64,000 nt of DNA from Cellulomonas gilvus ATCC 13127 (GCF_000218545.1 NC_015671.1:1178001-1242000); one strand, 5' to 3'. Shown: positions 16,249 to 25,513, counted from the stretch's first letter. Notes: a model not told the origin generated them from the sequence alone. Numbers and translations: made by a program.

Positions 16249-17606
16249 CCCGGGTCGACGACCCGCGCGCGCTGGTCCTCCCCGAGCGCACGCGCCTGCT
16301 GCACATCGGCTCGCCCAAGACCGGGACGACCGCGCTGCAGAACGCGATGTCGCGCCTGCGCCCGCAGCTGCTCGAGCAGGGCGTGCGCTACCCCGGGACC
16401 ACGCTGCACCACCAGTACGGCGCCTCGGTGCTGCTCGGCCGCAAGTCCCCCGCGTGGGGCGGGACGCTGCCGCCGCACGAGTGGTGGGACGACCTGCAGG
16501 CGGAGATCGACGCCGAGACCGAGCGTCGGGTGCTCGTGAGCTACGAGATGATCTGCCAGGGCGACCTGCCGGCCGTCCAGCGGTTCGCCGACGCGCTCGG
16601 CGAGCGGACCCACGCGGTGCTCGTCGTCCGCAGCTTCGGCACGCTCCTGCCCTCCATGTGGCAGCAGCGCGTCAAGATGGGCCTGTCCCAGCCGCTCACC
16701 GGATTCCTCCGGGAGGCGCTCGCGGATCTCGACGAGGTCCGCATCCGGTACTCGGACGCGTTCCACCGCTCGGACGGGCTGCACCTGGTCGAGCGCTGGG
16801 CGCGCGTGCTGGGGCCCGAGAACGTGACGGTCGTCGTGCTCGACCCGGCGCGCCGGAGCCTGCTGTTCGACGCGTTCGAGGGTCTGCTCGACCTGCCCTC
16901 GGGCCTGCTCGACACGGCCCCGAGCGACGGTCACCGCGCGAACCGCAGCATGTCCCGCGCCGAGGCCGAGCTGGTGCGGCACCTCAACGAGCTCACGCTC
17001 GGCGAACGGCGCGCGCCCAAGCCCGAGCACCGGCGGCTCGTGTGGCAGGGCGCGGTGGACCGCATGCTCAAGACGCACGAGCCCACGCGTGCCGAGGGCC
17101 GGGTCGCGATCCCGCGGTGGGCGCTCGAGCCGTGCCAGGAGGCCGGGCGGCGGCTCGCCGAGGTCGTCCGAGCACAGGGCGTGCGGGTGCACGGCGACCT
17201 GGACGTGCTGTCCGCGCCCGTCCCGGTCCTCGAGGAGACGGGACCGCCCGAGCGCGACCTCTTCCCGGTCGACGCGGCGGCGCAGGCGCTCATCGGCATG
17301 TTCGCGGGTGCGCTCGGCCGTCCGGTCACGATGCGTCCCGTGGAGACCAGGCTCGACGCGGACCACCCGCTCGCGCTGATCGGCCACGCGGGCGCGGTAC
17401 CCGGTGCACCCGCGGCGGCGGTCGCCCCGCCGGGATCCGGTACCGGTTCGTCGGGGAGCGTCCCGGCGGACGGGCCCGCCGCCCGGGCCGAGGCGCTCGC
17501 GGCCGCCTCGACACGTGACCTGGCGCGTGCGGTCGCGCGGCGCGCGACGCGGGCACCACGCCGCGCGGCACGTCGTGTGCGGCGCAGGCTGCGGCGGGAG
17601 CCGTGA
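16245..17606 (+). CDS. PAPS-dependent sulfotransferase (453 aa)
   Basis: The intact 5'-phosphosulfate loop HIGSPKTGTTALQ has its Lys and TGTT at residues 25-29. The 3'-phosphate segment is VVRSFGTLLPSMWQQR. The catalytic domain ends near residue 360. A Pro/Gly/Ala-rich linker and a strongly basic tail (RRATRAPRRAARRVRRRLRR) follow, which may hold the enzyme at the membrane or on an acidic polymer. The GTG start overlaps the TGA of the degenerate paralogue, so all three are coupled or closely spaced. The acceptor is unknown; a surface glycan is the likely one from context. Confidence 0.85.
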   Translation: MTRVDDPRALVLPERTRLLHIGSPKTGTTALQNAMSRLRPQLLEQGVRYPGTTLHHQYGASVLLGRKSPAWGGTLPPHEWWDDLQAEIDAETERRVLVSYEMICQGDLPAVQRFADALGERTHAVLVVRSFGTLLPSMWQQRVKMGLSQPLTGFLREALADLDEVRIRYSDAFHRSDGLHLVERWARVLGPENVTVVVLDPARRSLLFDAFEGLLDLPSGLLDTAPSDGHRANRSMSRAEAELVRHLNELTLGERRAPKPEHRRLVWQGAVDRMLKTHEPTRAEGRVAIPRWALEPCQEAGRRLAEVVRAQGVRVHGDLDVLSAPVPVLEETGPPERDLFPVDAAAQALIGMFAGALGRPVTMRPVETRLDADHPLALIGHAGAVPGAPAAAVAPPGSGTGSSGSVPADGPAARAEALAAASTRDLARAVARRATRAPRRAARRVRRRLRREP

Positions 17607-17658
17607 CGTGCCGGACGACGAGACGCCCGAACGGACGGACCTCCAGGAAGCAGGTGCC

Positions 17659-18471
17659 ATGACGACCACGGACCACGAGCTCGCGGCGCAGCTCGCCGTG
17701 AGCGCGGGACGCGTGCTCCTCGCGCTGCGCGAGCAGATCGCGGACGTGCCCCCGGCCGAGCTCAAGGACCGCGGCGACGCGGCTGCGCACGAGCATCTCC
17801 TCGCCGAGCTCGCACGCCTGCGGCCCGCCGACGCCGTGCTGTCCGAGGAGGGCGCGGACGACCCGGTCCGGCTCTCGAGCGACCGCGTCTGGATCGTCGA
17901 CCCGCTCGACGGGACCCGGGAGTTCTCGGAGCGGGACCCCGACGGTGCGTGGCGGACGGACTGGGCCGTGCACGTGGCCCTGTGGGAGCGCGGCGCGGGC
18001 CTCACGGCGGGCGCGGTGGCCCTGCCCGGGCGCGACGAGGTGTTCTCGACCGGCGAGCCGAGCCGCCGGCCCGTGTCCGGGCCCGGGCCGCTCCGCCTCG
18101 CGGTGAGCCGCAGCCGCCCGCCCACGCTCATCGCGCAGCTCGCGGCGCTCGCGGACGTCGAGCTCGTGCCCATGGGCTCGGCGGGCGTGAAGGCGATGTC
18201 CGTGCTCACCGGCCAGTGCGACGCGTACGTGCACGGCGGCGGCCAGTACGAGTGGGACTCGGCGGCGCCCGTGGCCGTCGCGACCGCCGCCGGACTGTTC
18301 TGCTCGCGGCTGGACGGCTCCGACCTGGAGTACAACCGCGAGAACCCGTGGCTGCCCGATCTCGTCGTGTGCGAGACGCACCGGTCGGCCGACCTGCTCG
18401 ACCTCATCGCCCGCGCCACCGGTACCGGTGACGCGGGCCCCGCACCGGCGAAGGAGAACGCTGCGCCGTGA
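17659..18471 (+). CDS. cysQ: 3'(2'),5'-bisphosphate nucleotidase CysQ (270 aa)
   Basis: An inositol-monophosphatase-fold enzyme that hydrolyses PAP (the by-product of sulfotransfer) to AMP and so relieves product inhibition. The metal-binding residues are all present: LSEE at residues 61-64, DPLDGT at 81-86 and WDSAAP at 199-204. ATG 17659 follows GGAAG. An in-frame GTG at 17608, two bases after the sulfotransferase stop and also with a GGAG site, would add 17 residues and is a fair alternative. Its place between the sulfotransferases and cysDN fits a PAPS cycle. Confidence 0.88.
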   Translation: MTTTDHELAAQLAVSAGRVLLALREQIADVPPAELKDRGDAAAHEHLLAELARLRPADAVLSEEGADDPVRLSSDRVWIVDPLDGTREFSERDPDGAWRTDWAVHVALWERGAGLTAGAVALPGRDEVFSTGEPSRRPVSGPGPLRLAVSRSRPPTLIAQLAALADVELVPMGSAGVKAMSVLTGQCDAYVHGGGQYEWDSAAPVAVATAAGLFCSRLDGSDLEYNRENPWLPDLVVCETHRSADLLDLIARATGTGDAGPAPAKENAAP

Positions 18472-19382
18472 CCACCACCCGCTCCACCTACCAGCTGAGC
18501 AACCTCAAGGCGCTCGAGGCGGAGAGCATCTACGTCTTCCGCGAGGTCGCCGCCGAGATGCGCAAGCCGTGCCTGTTGTTCTCGGGCGGCAAGGACTCGA
18601 TCGTCATGCTGCACCTGGCGATGAAGGCGTTCGCGCCCGCGCGCATCCCGTTCCCGGTGATGCACGTGGACACGGGGCTGAACTTCCCCGAGGTGCTGCA
18701 GTTCCGCGACGAGGCCGCGCAGGCCCTGGGCGTGCGGCTGATCGTCGCGTCGGTCCAGGAGGCCATCGACCGGGGCCTGGTCCGCGAGGAGAAGAACGGC
18801 TCGCGCAACCGCATCCAGACGCCGGTGCTCCTCGAGGCCGCCGAGGCCCACGGCTTCGACGCGCTGTTCGGCGGCGCGCGTCGCGACGAGGAGAAGGCGC
18901 GCGCCAAGGAGCGCGTGTTCTCCTTCCGCGACGAGTTCGGCCAGTGGGACCCGAAGAACCAGCGCCCCGAGCTGTGGAGCCTGTACAACGGCCGCGTCCA
19001 CCAGGGCGAGTCCATCCGGGTGTTCCCGCTGTCCAACTGGACCGAGCTGGACATCTGGTCCTACATCGGTGCCGAGGACATCGCGATCCCGGACCTGTAC
19101 CTGGCCGCCGAGCGTGACGTCGTCGAGCGCGACGGCATGCTCTACGCGGTGAACGAGTTCATCGAGCCGCGCCCGGGGGAGACCGTCTCCACCCGGATGG
19201 TGCGCTACCGCACGATGGGCGACGCCAACCTCACCGCCGCGGTCGAGTCGGACGCCACGACCGTCGAGGACATCATCACCGAGATCGCCGCCGCCCGGCT
19301 GACCGAGCGCGGGGCCACCCGCGGGGACGACCGGGTCAGCGAGGCCGCGATGGAGGACCGCAAGCGCGAGGGGTACTTCTAG
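18468..19382 (+). CDS. cysD: Sulfate adenylyltransferase subunit 2 (CysD)
   Basis: The PP-loop ATP pyrophosphatase subunit of ATP sulfurylase, 304 residues, which makes APS from sulfate and ATP. The SGGKDS motif is at residues 39-44; FGGARRDEEKARAKER and FPLSNWTELDIW are family hallmarks. The length is normal. The GTG start overlaps the cysQ stop (GTGA), and cysN begins two bases after the stop, so the three are one unit. It supplies APS to the CysC protein upstream. Confidence 0.95.
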   Translation: MTTTRSTYQLSNLKALEAESIYVFREVAAEMRKPCLLFSGGKDSIVMLHLAMKAFAPARIPFPVMHVDTGLNFPEVLQFRDEAAQALGVRLIVASVQEAIDRGLVREEKNGSRNRIQTPVLLEAAEAHGFDALFGGARRDEEKARAKERVFSFRDEFGQWDPKNQRPELWSLYNGRVHQGESIRVFPLSNWTELDIWSYIGAEDIAIPDLYLAAERDVVERDGMLYAVNEFIEPRPGETVSTRMVRYRTMGDANLTAAVESDATTVEDIITEIAAARLTERGATRGDDRVSEAAMEDRKREGYF

Positions 19383-19384
19383 AC

Positions 19385-20647
19385 ATGAGTGATCTGCTGA
19401 GGTTCGCGACCGCCGGTTCGGTCGACGACGGCAAGTCCACGCTGATCGGCCGCCTGCTGTACGACAGCAAGTCGCTGTTCAGCGACCAGGTCGAGGCCGT
19501 GGAGCGGGTGAGCGCCGACCGTGGCGACGACTACACCGACCTGGCGCTGCTCACCGACGGCCTGCGGGCCGAGCGCGAGCAGGGCATCACGATCGACGTG
19601 GCGTACCGCTACTTCCAGACCCCGCGGCGCAAGTTCATCATCGCCGACACCCCGGGGCACATCCAGTACACCCGGAACATGGTGACGGGTGCCTCGACCG
19701 CGGACGTCGCGCTCATCCTCGTCGACGCGCGCAAGGGCATGACCGAGCAGAGCCGCCGCCACGCGTTCCTGGCGACGCTGCTGGGCGTCCCGCACCTGGT
19801 GGTCTGCGTCAACAAGATGGACCTGGTCGACTGGTCGGAGGACGCGTTCGAGTCCATCCGCGCCGACTTCACGGACTTCGCGGCGCGCCTGCGCACGCAT
19901 GACATCTCGTTCATCCCGGTCTCGGCGCTGCTCGGGGACAACGTGGTGGACCGCAGCACCCACATGCCGTGGTTCGACGGGTCGACGCTGCTCGGCCACC
20001 TCGAGCGGCTGCACCTGGCGGGTGACCGCAACCTGATCGACGCGCGCTTCCCGGTGCAGTACGTGATCCGTCCGCAGTCGGAGTCCTCGCGCGACTACCG
20101 CGGGTACGCGGGCCGCGTCGCGAGCGGCGTCATGCGTGCGGGCGACCCCGTGGTCGTGCTGCCGTCGGGCTTCGAGTCGACGATCGCGTCGATCGAGGAG
20201 GCCGGCGAGCCGGTCGACGTCGCCTACCCGCCCATGTCCGTGGTGGTGCGGCTGGCCGACGAGATCGACATCAGCCGGGGCGACATGATCTGCCGCCCGG
20301 CGAACATGCCGACCGCCACGCAGGACCTGGACGTGCAGGTGTGCTGGATGGACGAGACCGCGCCGCTGCGCAAGGGCGTCGTCTACGGGCTCAAGCACAC
20401 CACGCGCACCACGCGGGCGAAGGTCACCGAGGTCGAGTACCGGATCGACATCAACACGCTGCACCGGGACCAGTCGACGGACGTGCTCGAGCTCAACGAC
20501 ATCGGCCGCGTGCGCCTGCGGACCAGCACCCCGGTGTTCGTCGACCAGTACGAGCTCAACCGCGAGACGGGCTCGTTCATCCTGATCGACGAGTCGACCA
20601 ACCGCACCGTCGGCGCGGGCATCGTCACCACGACGCGGCAGGACTGA
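19385..20647 (+). CDS. cysN: Sulfate adenylyltransferase subunit 1 GTPase (CysN)
   Basis: An EF-Tu-like GTPase that drives APS synthesis with CysD. G1 is GSVDDGKST (residues 11-19), G3 is DTPGH (88-92) and G4 is NKMD (143-146); domains II and III of the elongation-factor fold follow. At 420 residues it is the short form without a fused APS kinase, in keeping with the separate cysC upstream. It is the last gene of the operon and a strong hairpin follows it. Confidence 0.95.
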   Translation: MSDLLRFATAGSVDDGKSTLIGRLLYDSKSLFSDQVEAVERVSADRGDDYTDLALLTDGLRAEREQGITIDVAYRYFQTPRRKFIIADTPGHIQYTRNMVTGASTADVALILVDARKGMTEQSRRHAFLATLLGVPHLVVCVNKMDLVDWSEDAFESIRADFTDFAARLRTHDISFIPVSALLGDNVVDRSTHMPWFDGSTLLGHLERLHLAGDRNLIDARFPVQYVIRPQSESSRDYRGYAGRVASGVMRAGDPVVVLPSGFESTIASIEEAGEPVDVAYPPMSVVVRLADEIDISRGDMICRPANMPTATQDLDVQVCWMDETAPLRKGVVYGLKHTTRTTRAKVTEVEYRIDINTLHRDQSTDVLELNDIGRVRLRTSTPVFVDQYELNRETGSFILIDESTNRTVGAGIVTTTRQD

Positions 20648-20654
20648 CCGCCGC

Positions 20655-20691
20655 GGTCCGCCGTCGCGCGCCCAGGCGCCGACGGCGGACC
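20655..20691. terminator. Bidirectional hairpin terminator between cysN and the LCP gene
   Basis: Perfect 12-base arms GGTCCGCCGTCG (20655-20666) and CGACGGCGGACC (20680-20691) with a 13-base loop, placed between two convergent stop codons (20647 and 20701). There is no U tract, as is common in high-GC actinobacteria. It can serve both strands. Confidence 0.75.
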
Positions 20692-20700
20692 GTCGCGGTG

Positions 20701-22077
20701 TCAGTCGAGCCCGCCGACCTTGCCCGGCGGCAGCTTGCCGTCGCGGATCTGGCGGAAGAACGTGGGCGTCTCCTCGGGGTCGAGCAGCACCGTCGAGCCG
20801 ACACCGCCCGGGCGGTAGTCGAGGTCCGCGATGGGCGGGGTGCCCGTGATGCCGTCCTTGCCGTTGGCGGCCTTGAACGCGAGCGCGAGCCGGCCGAGGT
20901 CGAGCACGCCGGCCGACTCGTCGACCGTGAGCGACCCCGTGGCCGCCGTGATCAGCGAGACCTGCTGCGACGGGTGGAGCACCAGGCTCTTCGGGTCGAC
21001 CTTGCCGAGCACGGCACCGACGACCTGCCGCTGGCGCTTGGCGCGGCCGATGTCACCCTGCGGGTCGGCCTTGCGCATGCGCGCGAACTGCAGCGCGACG
21101 GTCCCGTCGGCGACGTGGCAGCCGGCCTTCCACTTGAGGTGCGAGTCACGGTCGTTCACGTCGTCGTCGTAGCACAGGCGCACACCGCCCACCGCGTCCA
21201 CGACGTCCTTGACGCCCGCCATGCCGATCTGCGCGTAGTGGTCCACCGTGAGGCCGGTGAACTTCTCGACCGTCTTGACCAGCAGGGGAGCGCCACCATA
21301 CGCGAACGCGGCGTTGATCTTGCCGGGCCCGTGCCCCGGGATCTCGACGTAGGTGTCGCGCGGCAGCGAGATGAGCGCCGTGGGTCCGCTCTCGGGGACG
21401 TGCAGCAGCAGGATCGTGTCGCTGCGCTCGCCCGTGGTGCCGTCGTCCTTGACCCCGCCGTCCTTGCGCGAGTCCGAGCCGGTGAGCAGGTAGGTCGTGC
21501 CGACGGTGCCCGGTGCGCCGGACAGCGCCTCGGTGCGCTGGATCTTGCCGTCGGCCCACATCACGAGCCCGATGGGCCACGCGAGCATGAGCACCAGGAC
21601 GAGCGCGACCACGACGAGCGTCCAGCGCAGACGCCGCCGGGGCCGCGGTGCGGCCGGTCCGGCCACGGGCTGCCCTCCGGAGCCGGGGCCGCGACCGCCG
21701 GGTCCCGACGAGGCGGCCGCGCCGGCGGGACGACGCGCTGCGGGCCGTGCCGTGCCGGACCGTGCACCCGAGGCCGCGGACCGCGGTGCGCCGGACCGGG
21801 CGGCGGGAGCGCCCGCGGGCGGTGTCGAGCCGGGGGTGATCGACGGCGCCCGGCCGGAGCCCGCGGATCCCACGGGCCGCGCGGGGCGTGCGGGAGGCGG
21901 CGTCCGGCCGGCGGTGCGCGGCGAGCCGCCCGCGGACGCGTCGGCGTGGGGCCGCGGCGGCACGGAACGCTGCCGGCCGACGGGCACCGCGCCACTCGCG
22001 TCCGGGCGCGAGCCGCCCGCTCCGGGGCTGAAGCTGGGCGGGACGTCCGGACCGTCGTGCGGTCGTTCGGGCCGCAT
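20701..22077 (-). CDS. LCP family glycopolymer-peptidoglycan ligase (458 aa)
   Basis: A LytR-CpsA-Psr protein that transfers lipid-linked wall polymers to peptidoglycan. A Pro/Ala/Arg-rich cytoplasmic N-terminus of about 160 residues precedes one membrane helix (WTLVVVALVLVLMLAW). The extracellular LCP domain follows with LLTGSDSRKDGG, RSDTILLLHV, SLPRDTYVEIPG and INAAFAYGG, which contain the conserved Arg and Asp residues. The ATG at 22077 lies two bases after the stop of the second LCP gene, so they are co-transcribed. It probably attaches the polymer made by the flanking glycan genes. Confidence 0.92.
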   Translation of the reverse strand: MRPERPHDGPDVPPSFSPGAGGSRPDASGAVPVGRQRSVPPRPHADASAGGSPRTAGRTPPPARPARPVGSAGSGRAPSITPGSTPPAGAPAARSGAPRSAASGARSGTARPAARRPAGAAASSGPGGRGPGSGGQPVAGPAAPRPRRRLRWTLVVVALVLVLMLAWPIGLVMWADGKIQRTEALSGAPGTVGTTYLLTGSDSRKDGGVKDDGTTGERSDTILLLHVPESGPTALISLPRDTYVEIPGHGPGKINAAFAYGGAPLLVKTVEKFTGLTVDHYAQIGMAGVKDVVDAVGGVRLCYDDDVNDRDSHLKWKAGCHVADGTVALQFARMRKADPQGDIGRAKRQRQVVGAVLGKVDPKSLVLHPSQQVSLITAATGSLTVDESAGVLDLGRLALAFKAANGKDGITGTPPIADLDYRPGGVGSTVLLDPEETPTFFRQIRDGKLPPGKVGGLD

Positions 22078-22079
22078 CG

Positions 22080-23327
22080 TCAGCAGGAGCCGGTGTTGTC
22101 GTCGAGCGTGAACGAGTCGCGCCCGGCCTTCTTCGTGGCCTGCGGCTTGGGTGTCTTCCCCGGGTTCTGCGTGGCCTTCGTGCCGCCCGAGGGGTTCTTC
22201 GTCGGCGCGGTGGTCTCGGCGGTGCCCGGGTCGTTCTGGGTGCCCGTGAGCATGGGGGTGTCGGACGCGAGGTTCGCCCACACGATGTCGGCCTCGGGGG
22301 TCCACTCGACGCGGTTCTTGTCGGTCGGCGCCGCGCCCCACGGGATCGTCATGAAGGCGATGTTGCCAGTGCGGATGCTCCGCGCGCTGTAGGCGAGCCC
22401 GGCGAGGTCAGAAGTCTGCATCGACGTGGTGAGCGACTTGGTGGCGGCGTTGAGCACGCCCAGCAGGTCGGTCCAGTCGGTCAGCACGTTCTTCGACAGC
22501 GTCTGGGACGCGATGGCGGCCAGCAGGCGCTGCTGGTTGCCGATGCGGCCGATGTCCGAGCCGTCGCTCGTCTGGCTGTGCCGCGATCGCGCGAACGCGA
22601 GCGCGGTCCTGCCGTCGAGCGTGTGCATGCCCGCGTCGATGTGCAGCTTGGCCTTCTCGTCGTCCATGTCCGCGGGGATGCAGATCTTCACGCCACCGAT
22701 CGCGTCGACCATGTTCTGGAAGCCCGCGAAGTCGACCAGCAGGAAGTCGTCGATCCGGACCCCGGTGTTCGCCTCGACGGTCTTCCACGTGCACGCCGCG
22801 GCGGACGCGAGGTCCAGGCCCGTGTCCCAGCCGCGTGCGAAGGCCTCGTTGAACATCGCGTAGTCGCTCGCGCCCGTGGTCTGCCCGTCCGTCGTGGTGC
22901 AGGACGGGATGGCCACCATCGAGTCGCGCGGGATCGAGACGAGCTCGACGCGCGACCGGTCGGCGGAGATGTGCAGCACGATCGTCGTGTCCGAGCGCAT
23001 GCCGCCCGCGACGCGCCCGCCGATGTCGCCGTTCTCGCCCTCGCGCGAGTCCGAGCCGAGCAGCAGCAGGTTGACGGGCTTGCCCGCGTCGGGGTCGGCG
23101 CCGGGCTTGACCGCGGCCCGCTCGGGGCGGTCGCCGAGCAGGTCGTCGACCTCGACGTGGTTGATGTTGCCGTTGAGCCGCTCGTACGTGGCGTACACCG
23201 CGGTGCCGCCGAACGCGAGGAGGGCGACGGTCACGAGTGCGGTGCCGCGCATGACCCGACCGCTGCGGTGCGTGCGGGCGTGACGCGCGGTCGTGGGGCG
23301 CTCGGCAGAGGCATGGCGGGCTGGCAC
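22080..23327 (-). CDS. LCP family protein, second paralogue (415 aa)
   Basis: A short basic N-terminus is followed by one membrane helix (GTALVTVALLAFGGTAVYA) and an LCP domain: LLLLGSDSREGENG, RSDTTIVLHIS, SIPRDSMVAIP and FNEAFARGWD. The C-terminal 60 residues are low-complexity (Thr, Pro, Lys) and end in Cys. The GTG start lies seven bases after a TACGAT -10 box, so the mRNA of this two-gene LCP operon would be leaderless. It differs from its neighbour in domain length and tail, suggesting different polymer or acceptor preference. Confidence 0.9.
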   Translation of the reverse strand: MPARHASAERPTTARHARTHRSGRVMRGTALVTVALLAFGGTAVYATYERLNGNINHVEVDDLLGDRPERAAVKPGADPDAGKPVNLLLLGSDSREGENGDIGGRVAGGMRSDTTIVLHISADRSRVELVSIPRDSMVAIPSCTTTDGQTTGASDYAMFNEAFARGWDTGLDLASAAACTWKTVEANTGVRIDDFLLVDFAGFQNMVDAIGGVKICIPADMDDEKAKLHIDAGMHTLDGRTALAFARSRHSQTSDGSDIGRIGNQQRLLAAIASQTLSKNVLTDWTDLLGVLNAATKSLTTSMQTSDLAGLAYSARSIRTGNIAFMTIPWGAAPTDKNRVEWTPEADIVWANLASDTPMLTGTQNDPGTAETTAPTKNPSGGTKATQNPGKTPKPQATKKAGRDSFTLDDNTGSC

Positions 23328-23334
23328 GCGCTCG

Positions 23335-23340
23335 ATCGTA
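23335..23340 (-). promoter_or_regulatory. -10 box TACGAT, leaderless
   Basis: TACGAT on the minus strand ends seven bases before the GTG at 23327 of the LCP operon. Confidence 0.55.
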
Positions 23341-23517
23341 TGGAAACGGCCGTCGGGAGCGGCGGAGCCGCCGCAGGAACGCGGTGGAGAACTTGTGCAG
23401 ATGCCTGCCGCGCACTGCCCGCGCGGCGTCCCAGGTCAGCGCGGTGCCGCGGCGGATCGGACGTTCCGGACGGCACGGACGCGAGGCGGGGCGGCGCGCC
23501 CGGGTGGAGTCATCGTG

Positions 23518-24762
23518 GTGAGTCGTGTCACTCTCTTGGTCATGTCGCTCGGAACCCACCGTCCCGCAGATGCCCTCACGACCCCCTCGGCGCGTCCGCG
23601 GCGGACGGTCCGACGCGCGCTCGCGCTCGTGCTGACCGCGGCGCTCGCGCTGCTCGTGGTCCCGCCCGCGCACGCCGCGACGACGACGTCGCTCACGCTG
23701 ACGATGGACAAGACGCCGCGCTCGGGGGAGTCGATCTGGTTCTCGGGCACGTGGAAGGTCAACGGCAAGGGCACCTCGAACAAGACGATCTCGCTCGACT
23801 ACCGCAGGAAGGGGTCCACGCGGTGGACGTCGGCCGGCACCACGCGCTCGCGTGCCGGCGGCGCATGGGCGCTGCGGTACAAGCCCGCCGCGAGCTACGA
23901 GTACCGCGCCCGCGCGGAGGCGTGGGGCTCCACGCCGGGAGCCCTGAGCCCCTACCGCCAGGCGAGGTTCGTCTCGAACAAGCGCTCCATCGAGAGCCGC
24001 GTCAACGTCCTCGGCTGGCGTGCGGGCACGAGCAACGGGCTGCGCACCGTGGACGTGCCGGGCACCCAGAAGGTCCGCTACGACTCACGCACGACCATGC
24101 TCCTGGTGGAGGTCACCACGTCCGAGCGGGTGCGCACGTGGACGGTCGAGGGGGAGATCCGCAAGGCGTACACCGCCAAGGGCAGCGCGACGGGTGAGCT
24201 GGGCTACCCGCTGGGCGACGCACGCTGCCGGCTGCTCGACAACGGCTGCCTGCAGCGGTTCCGCAACGGCGTGATCTACGACAACGCCTTCGAGAGCCCC
24301 GTGGTCCTGCTGGGCAAGAAGCACTCGGTGCTCGAGGTGATCGCGGTCGCGCGCTCGCAGGTCGGGTACGCGGCGCCCGCGAGCAACATCTCGCGCTACA
24401 ACACCTGGGTGGGCACGACGAACGCGTGGTGCAGCATCTTCCAGTCGTGGGTGGGTGCGGCGTCCGGGCACGAGTCCACGATCCGCACCTACGGCAACTT
24501 CCCCGACTTCCACTCGTGGGCGGTGCGTTCGCTGGGCCGCAAGTCCGCGCCGACGATCGGCGCGATCGCGTTCTTCGACACGCACACGAGCGACGGCGTC
24601 TCCGCGGCGACGCACGCCGGCCTGGTCATCGGGTACTCGAGCAACGCGATCTACACGATCGAGGGCAACACCTCGAACCCGGCGACGGGCACCGGCCGTG
24701 GCGTGTACTACAAGACGCGGCCGCGCTCGATGCCGATGTACTACGTCTACCCGCAGTACTGA
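23518..24762 (+). CDS. Secreted CHAP-domain cell-wall protein (414 aa)
   Basis: A signal peptide with hydrophobic core ALALVLTAALALLVVPP is cut after AHA. An immunoglobulin-like domain follows (about residues 48-140), then an LGFP-like segment (GELGYPLGDARC) and a C-terminal CHAP amidase/peptidase-like domain with the Cys in TNAWCSIFQSWVG and the His in THAGLVIGYS. The catalytic Cys-His pair is therefore present. It probably cleaves or binds peptidoglycan. GTG 23518 has GGAG eight bases upstream; GTG 23515 and ATG 23542 are alternatives. It diverges from the LCP operon. Confidence 0.8.
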   Translation: MSRVTLLVMSLGTHRPADALTTPSARPRRTVRRALALVLTAALALLVVPPAHAATTTSLTLTMDKTPRSGESIWFSGTWKVNGKGTSNKTISLDYRRKGSTRWTSAGTTRSRAGGAWALRYKPAASYEYRARAEAWGSTPGALSPYRQARFVSNKRSIESRVNVLGWRAGTSNGLRTVDVPGTQKVRYDSRTTMLLVEVTTSERVRTWTVEGEIRKAYTAKGSATGELGYPLGDARCRLLDNGCLQRFRNGVIYDNAFESPVVLLGKKHSVLEVIAVARSQVGYAAPASNISRYNTWVGTTNAWCSIFQSWVGAASGHESTIRTYGNFPDFHSWAVRSLGRKSAPTIGAIAFFDTHTSDGVSAATHAGLVIGYSSNAIYTIEGNTSNPATGTGRGVYYKTRPRSMPMYYVYPQY

Positions 24763-24770
24763 GGGGCACG

Positions 24771-25511
24771 GTGACCGACGGGTCCGCGGCGGGGCGTGAC
24801 GGGCGTGCGCGCGCGCACGTCGTCGTGCTCGCCGCGGGCCTGGGCTCACGGCTGGGCACCGGCGCGCCCAAGGCCCTGACGACGCTGCGTGACGGGCGCA
24901 CGATCCTGCGTCAGCAGCTCGACGTGCTGAGCCGCCACGCGGTGGTCGAGCCCGCGGTGGTCGTCGTGGGCTTCCGGGCCGACGAGGTGCGCGCGGCCGA
25001 GCCCGCCGTGCGTGCCGTGCCGAACGACCGCTACGCGAGCACCAACACGGCTCGCAGTCTCGCGATCGGGCTCGACGCGTGCCCGCCCGGCGACGTGCTC
25101 TGGCTCAACGGCGACGTCGTGTGCCACCCCGAGGTCGTCGGCCGCGTGCTGGCCGCGCGGACGACCGCGGTCGCGGTGGACACCGCGGCCGTGGGGGAGG
25201 AGGAGGTCAAGTACGACCTCGACGACGAGGGCTGGGTGCGGCACCTGAGCAAGCAGGTGACGCCCGCGCTCGGCGAGGCGGTGGGCGTGAACCTGGTGGC
25301 CGCCGCCGACCGTGCGGTGCTGCGCCGCCGCCTCGACGACGTCGCCGACGGCGACTACTTCGAGCGCGCGCTCGAGCTCGCGATCGCGCGGGACGGGCTG
25401 CGCGTGCGCCCCGTCGACGTGAGCGACCTGTTCGCGGTCGAGGTCGACTTCCCCGCGGACCTGCGGCGTGCCGACGACGCGCTCGCCGCGGCGTCGACCC
25501 CGACCCCCTGA
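24771..25511 (+). CDS. Sugar/alcohol-phosphate nucleotidyltransferase (246 aa)
   Basis: The N-terminal motif VVVLAAGLGSRLG..APKAL is the nucleotide-binding signature of NTP transferases of the LicC/GlmU type. WLNGDVV (near residue 105) holds the metal-binding Asp, and VEVDFPADL closes the domain. The small size and downstream neighbours (a CDP-glycerol-type polymerase and a CDP-alcohol phosphatidyltransferase) suggest it makes a CDP-linked alcohol or sugar, though the nucleotide cannot be read from sequence. The GTG start has GAGGGG five bases upstream, nine bases after the CHAP gene stop. Confidence 0.8.
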   Translation: MTDGSAAGRDGRARAHVVVLAAGLGSRLGTGAPKALTTLRDGRTILRQQLDVLSRHAVVEPAVVVVGFRADEVRAAEPAVRAVPNDRYASTNTARSLAIGLDACPPGDVLWLNGDVVCHPEVVGRVLAARTTAVAVDTAAVGEEEVKYDLDDEGWVRHLSKQVTPALGEAVGVNLVAAADRAVLRRRLDDVADGDYFERALELAIARDGLRVRPVDVSDLFAVEVDFPADLRRADDALAAASTPTP

Positions 25512-25513
25512 CG

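Noticed and set aside
15789-19001. Antisense frame of 1070 codons opposite sulfotransferase, cysQ and cysD
   Set aside because: The plus strand encodes well-conserved enzymes; the antisense product has no recognisable fold.
23328-23517. Possible c-di-AMP (ydaO) riboswitch before the CHAP-domain gene
   Set aside because: Such riboswitches precede wall hydrolase genes in actinobacteria, but I could not find the conserved sequence elements; only a short GGCGG/CCGCC hairpin is visible.
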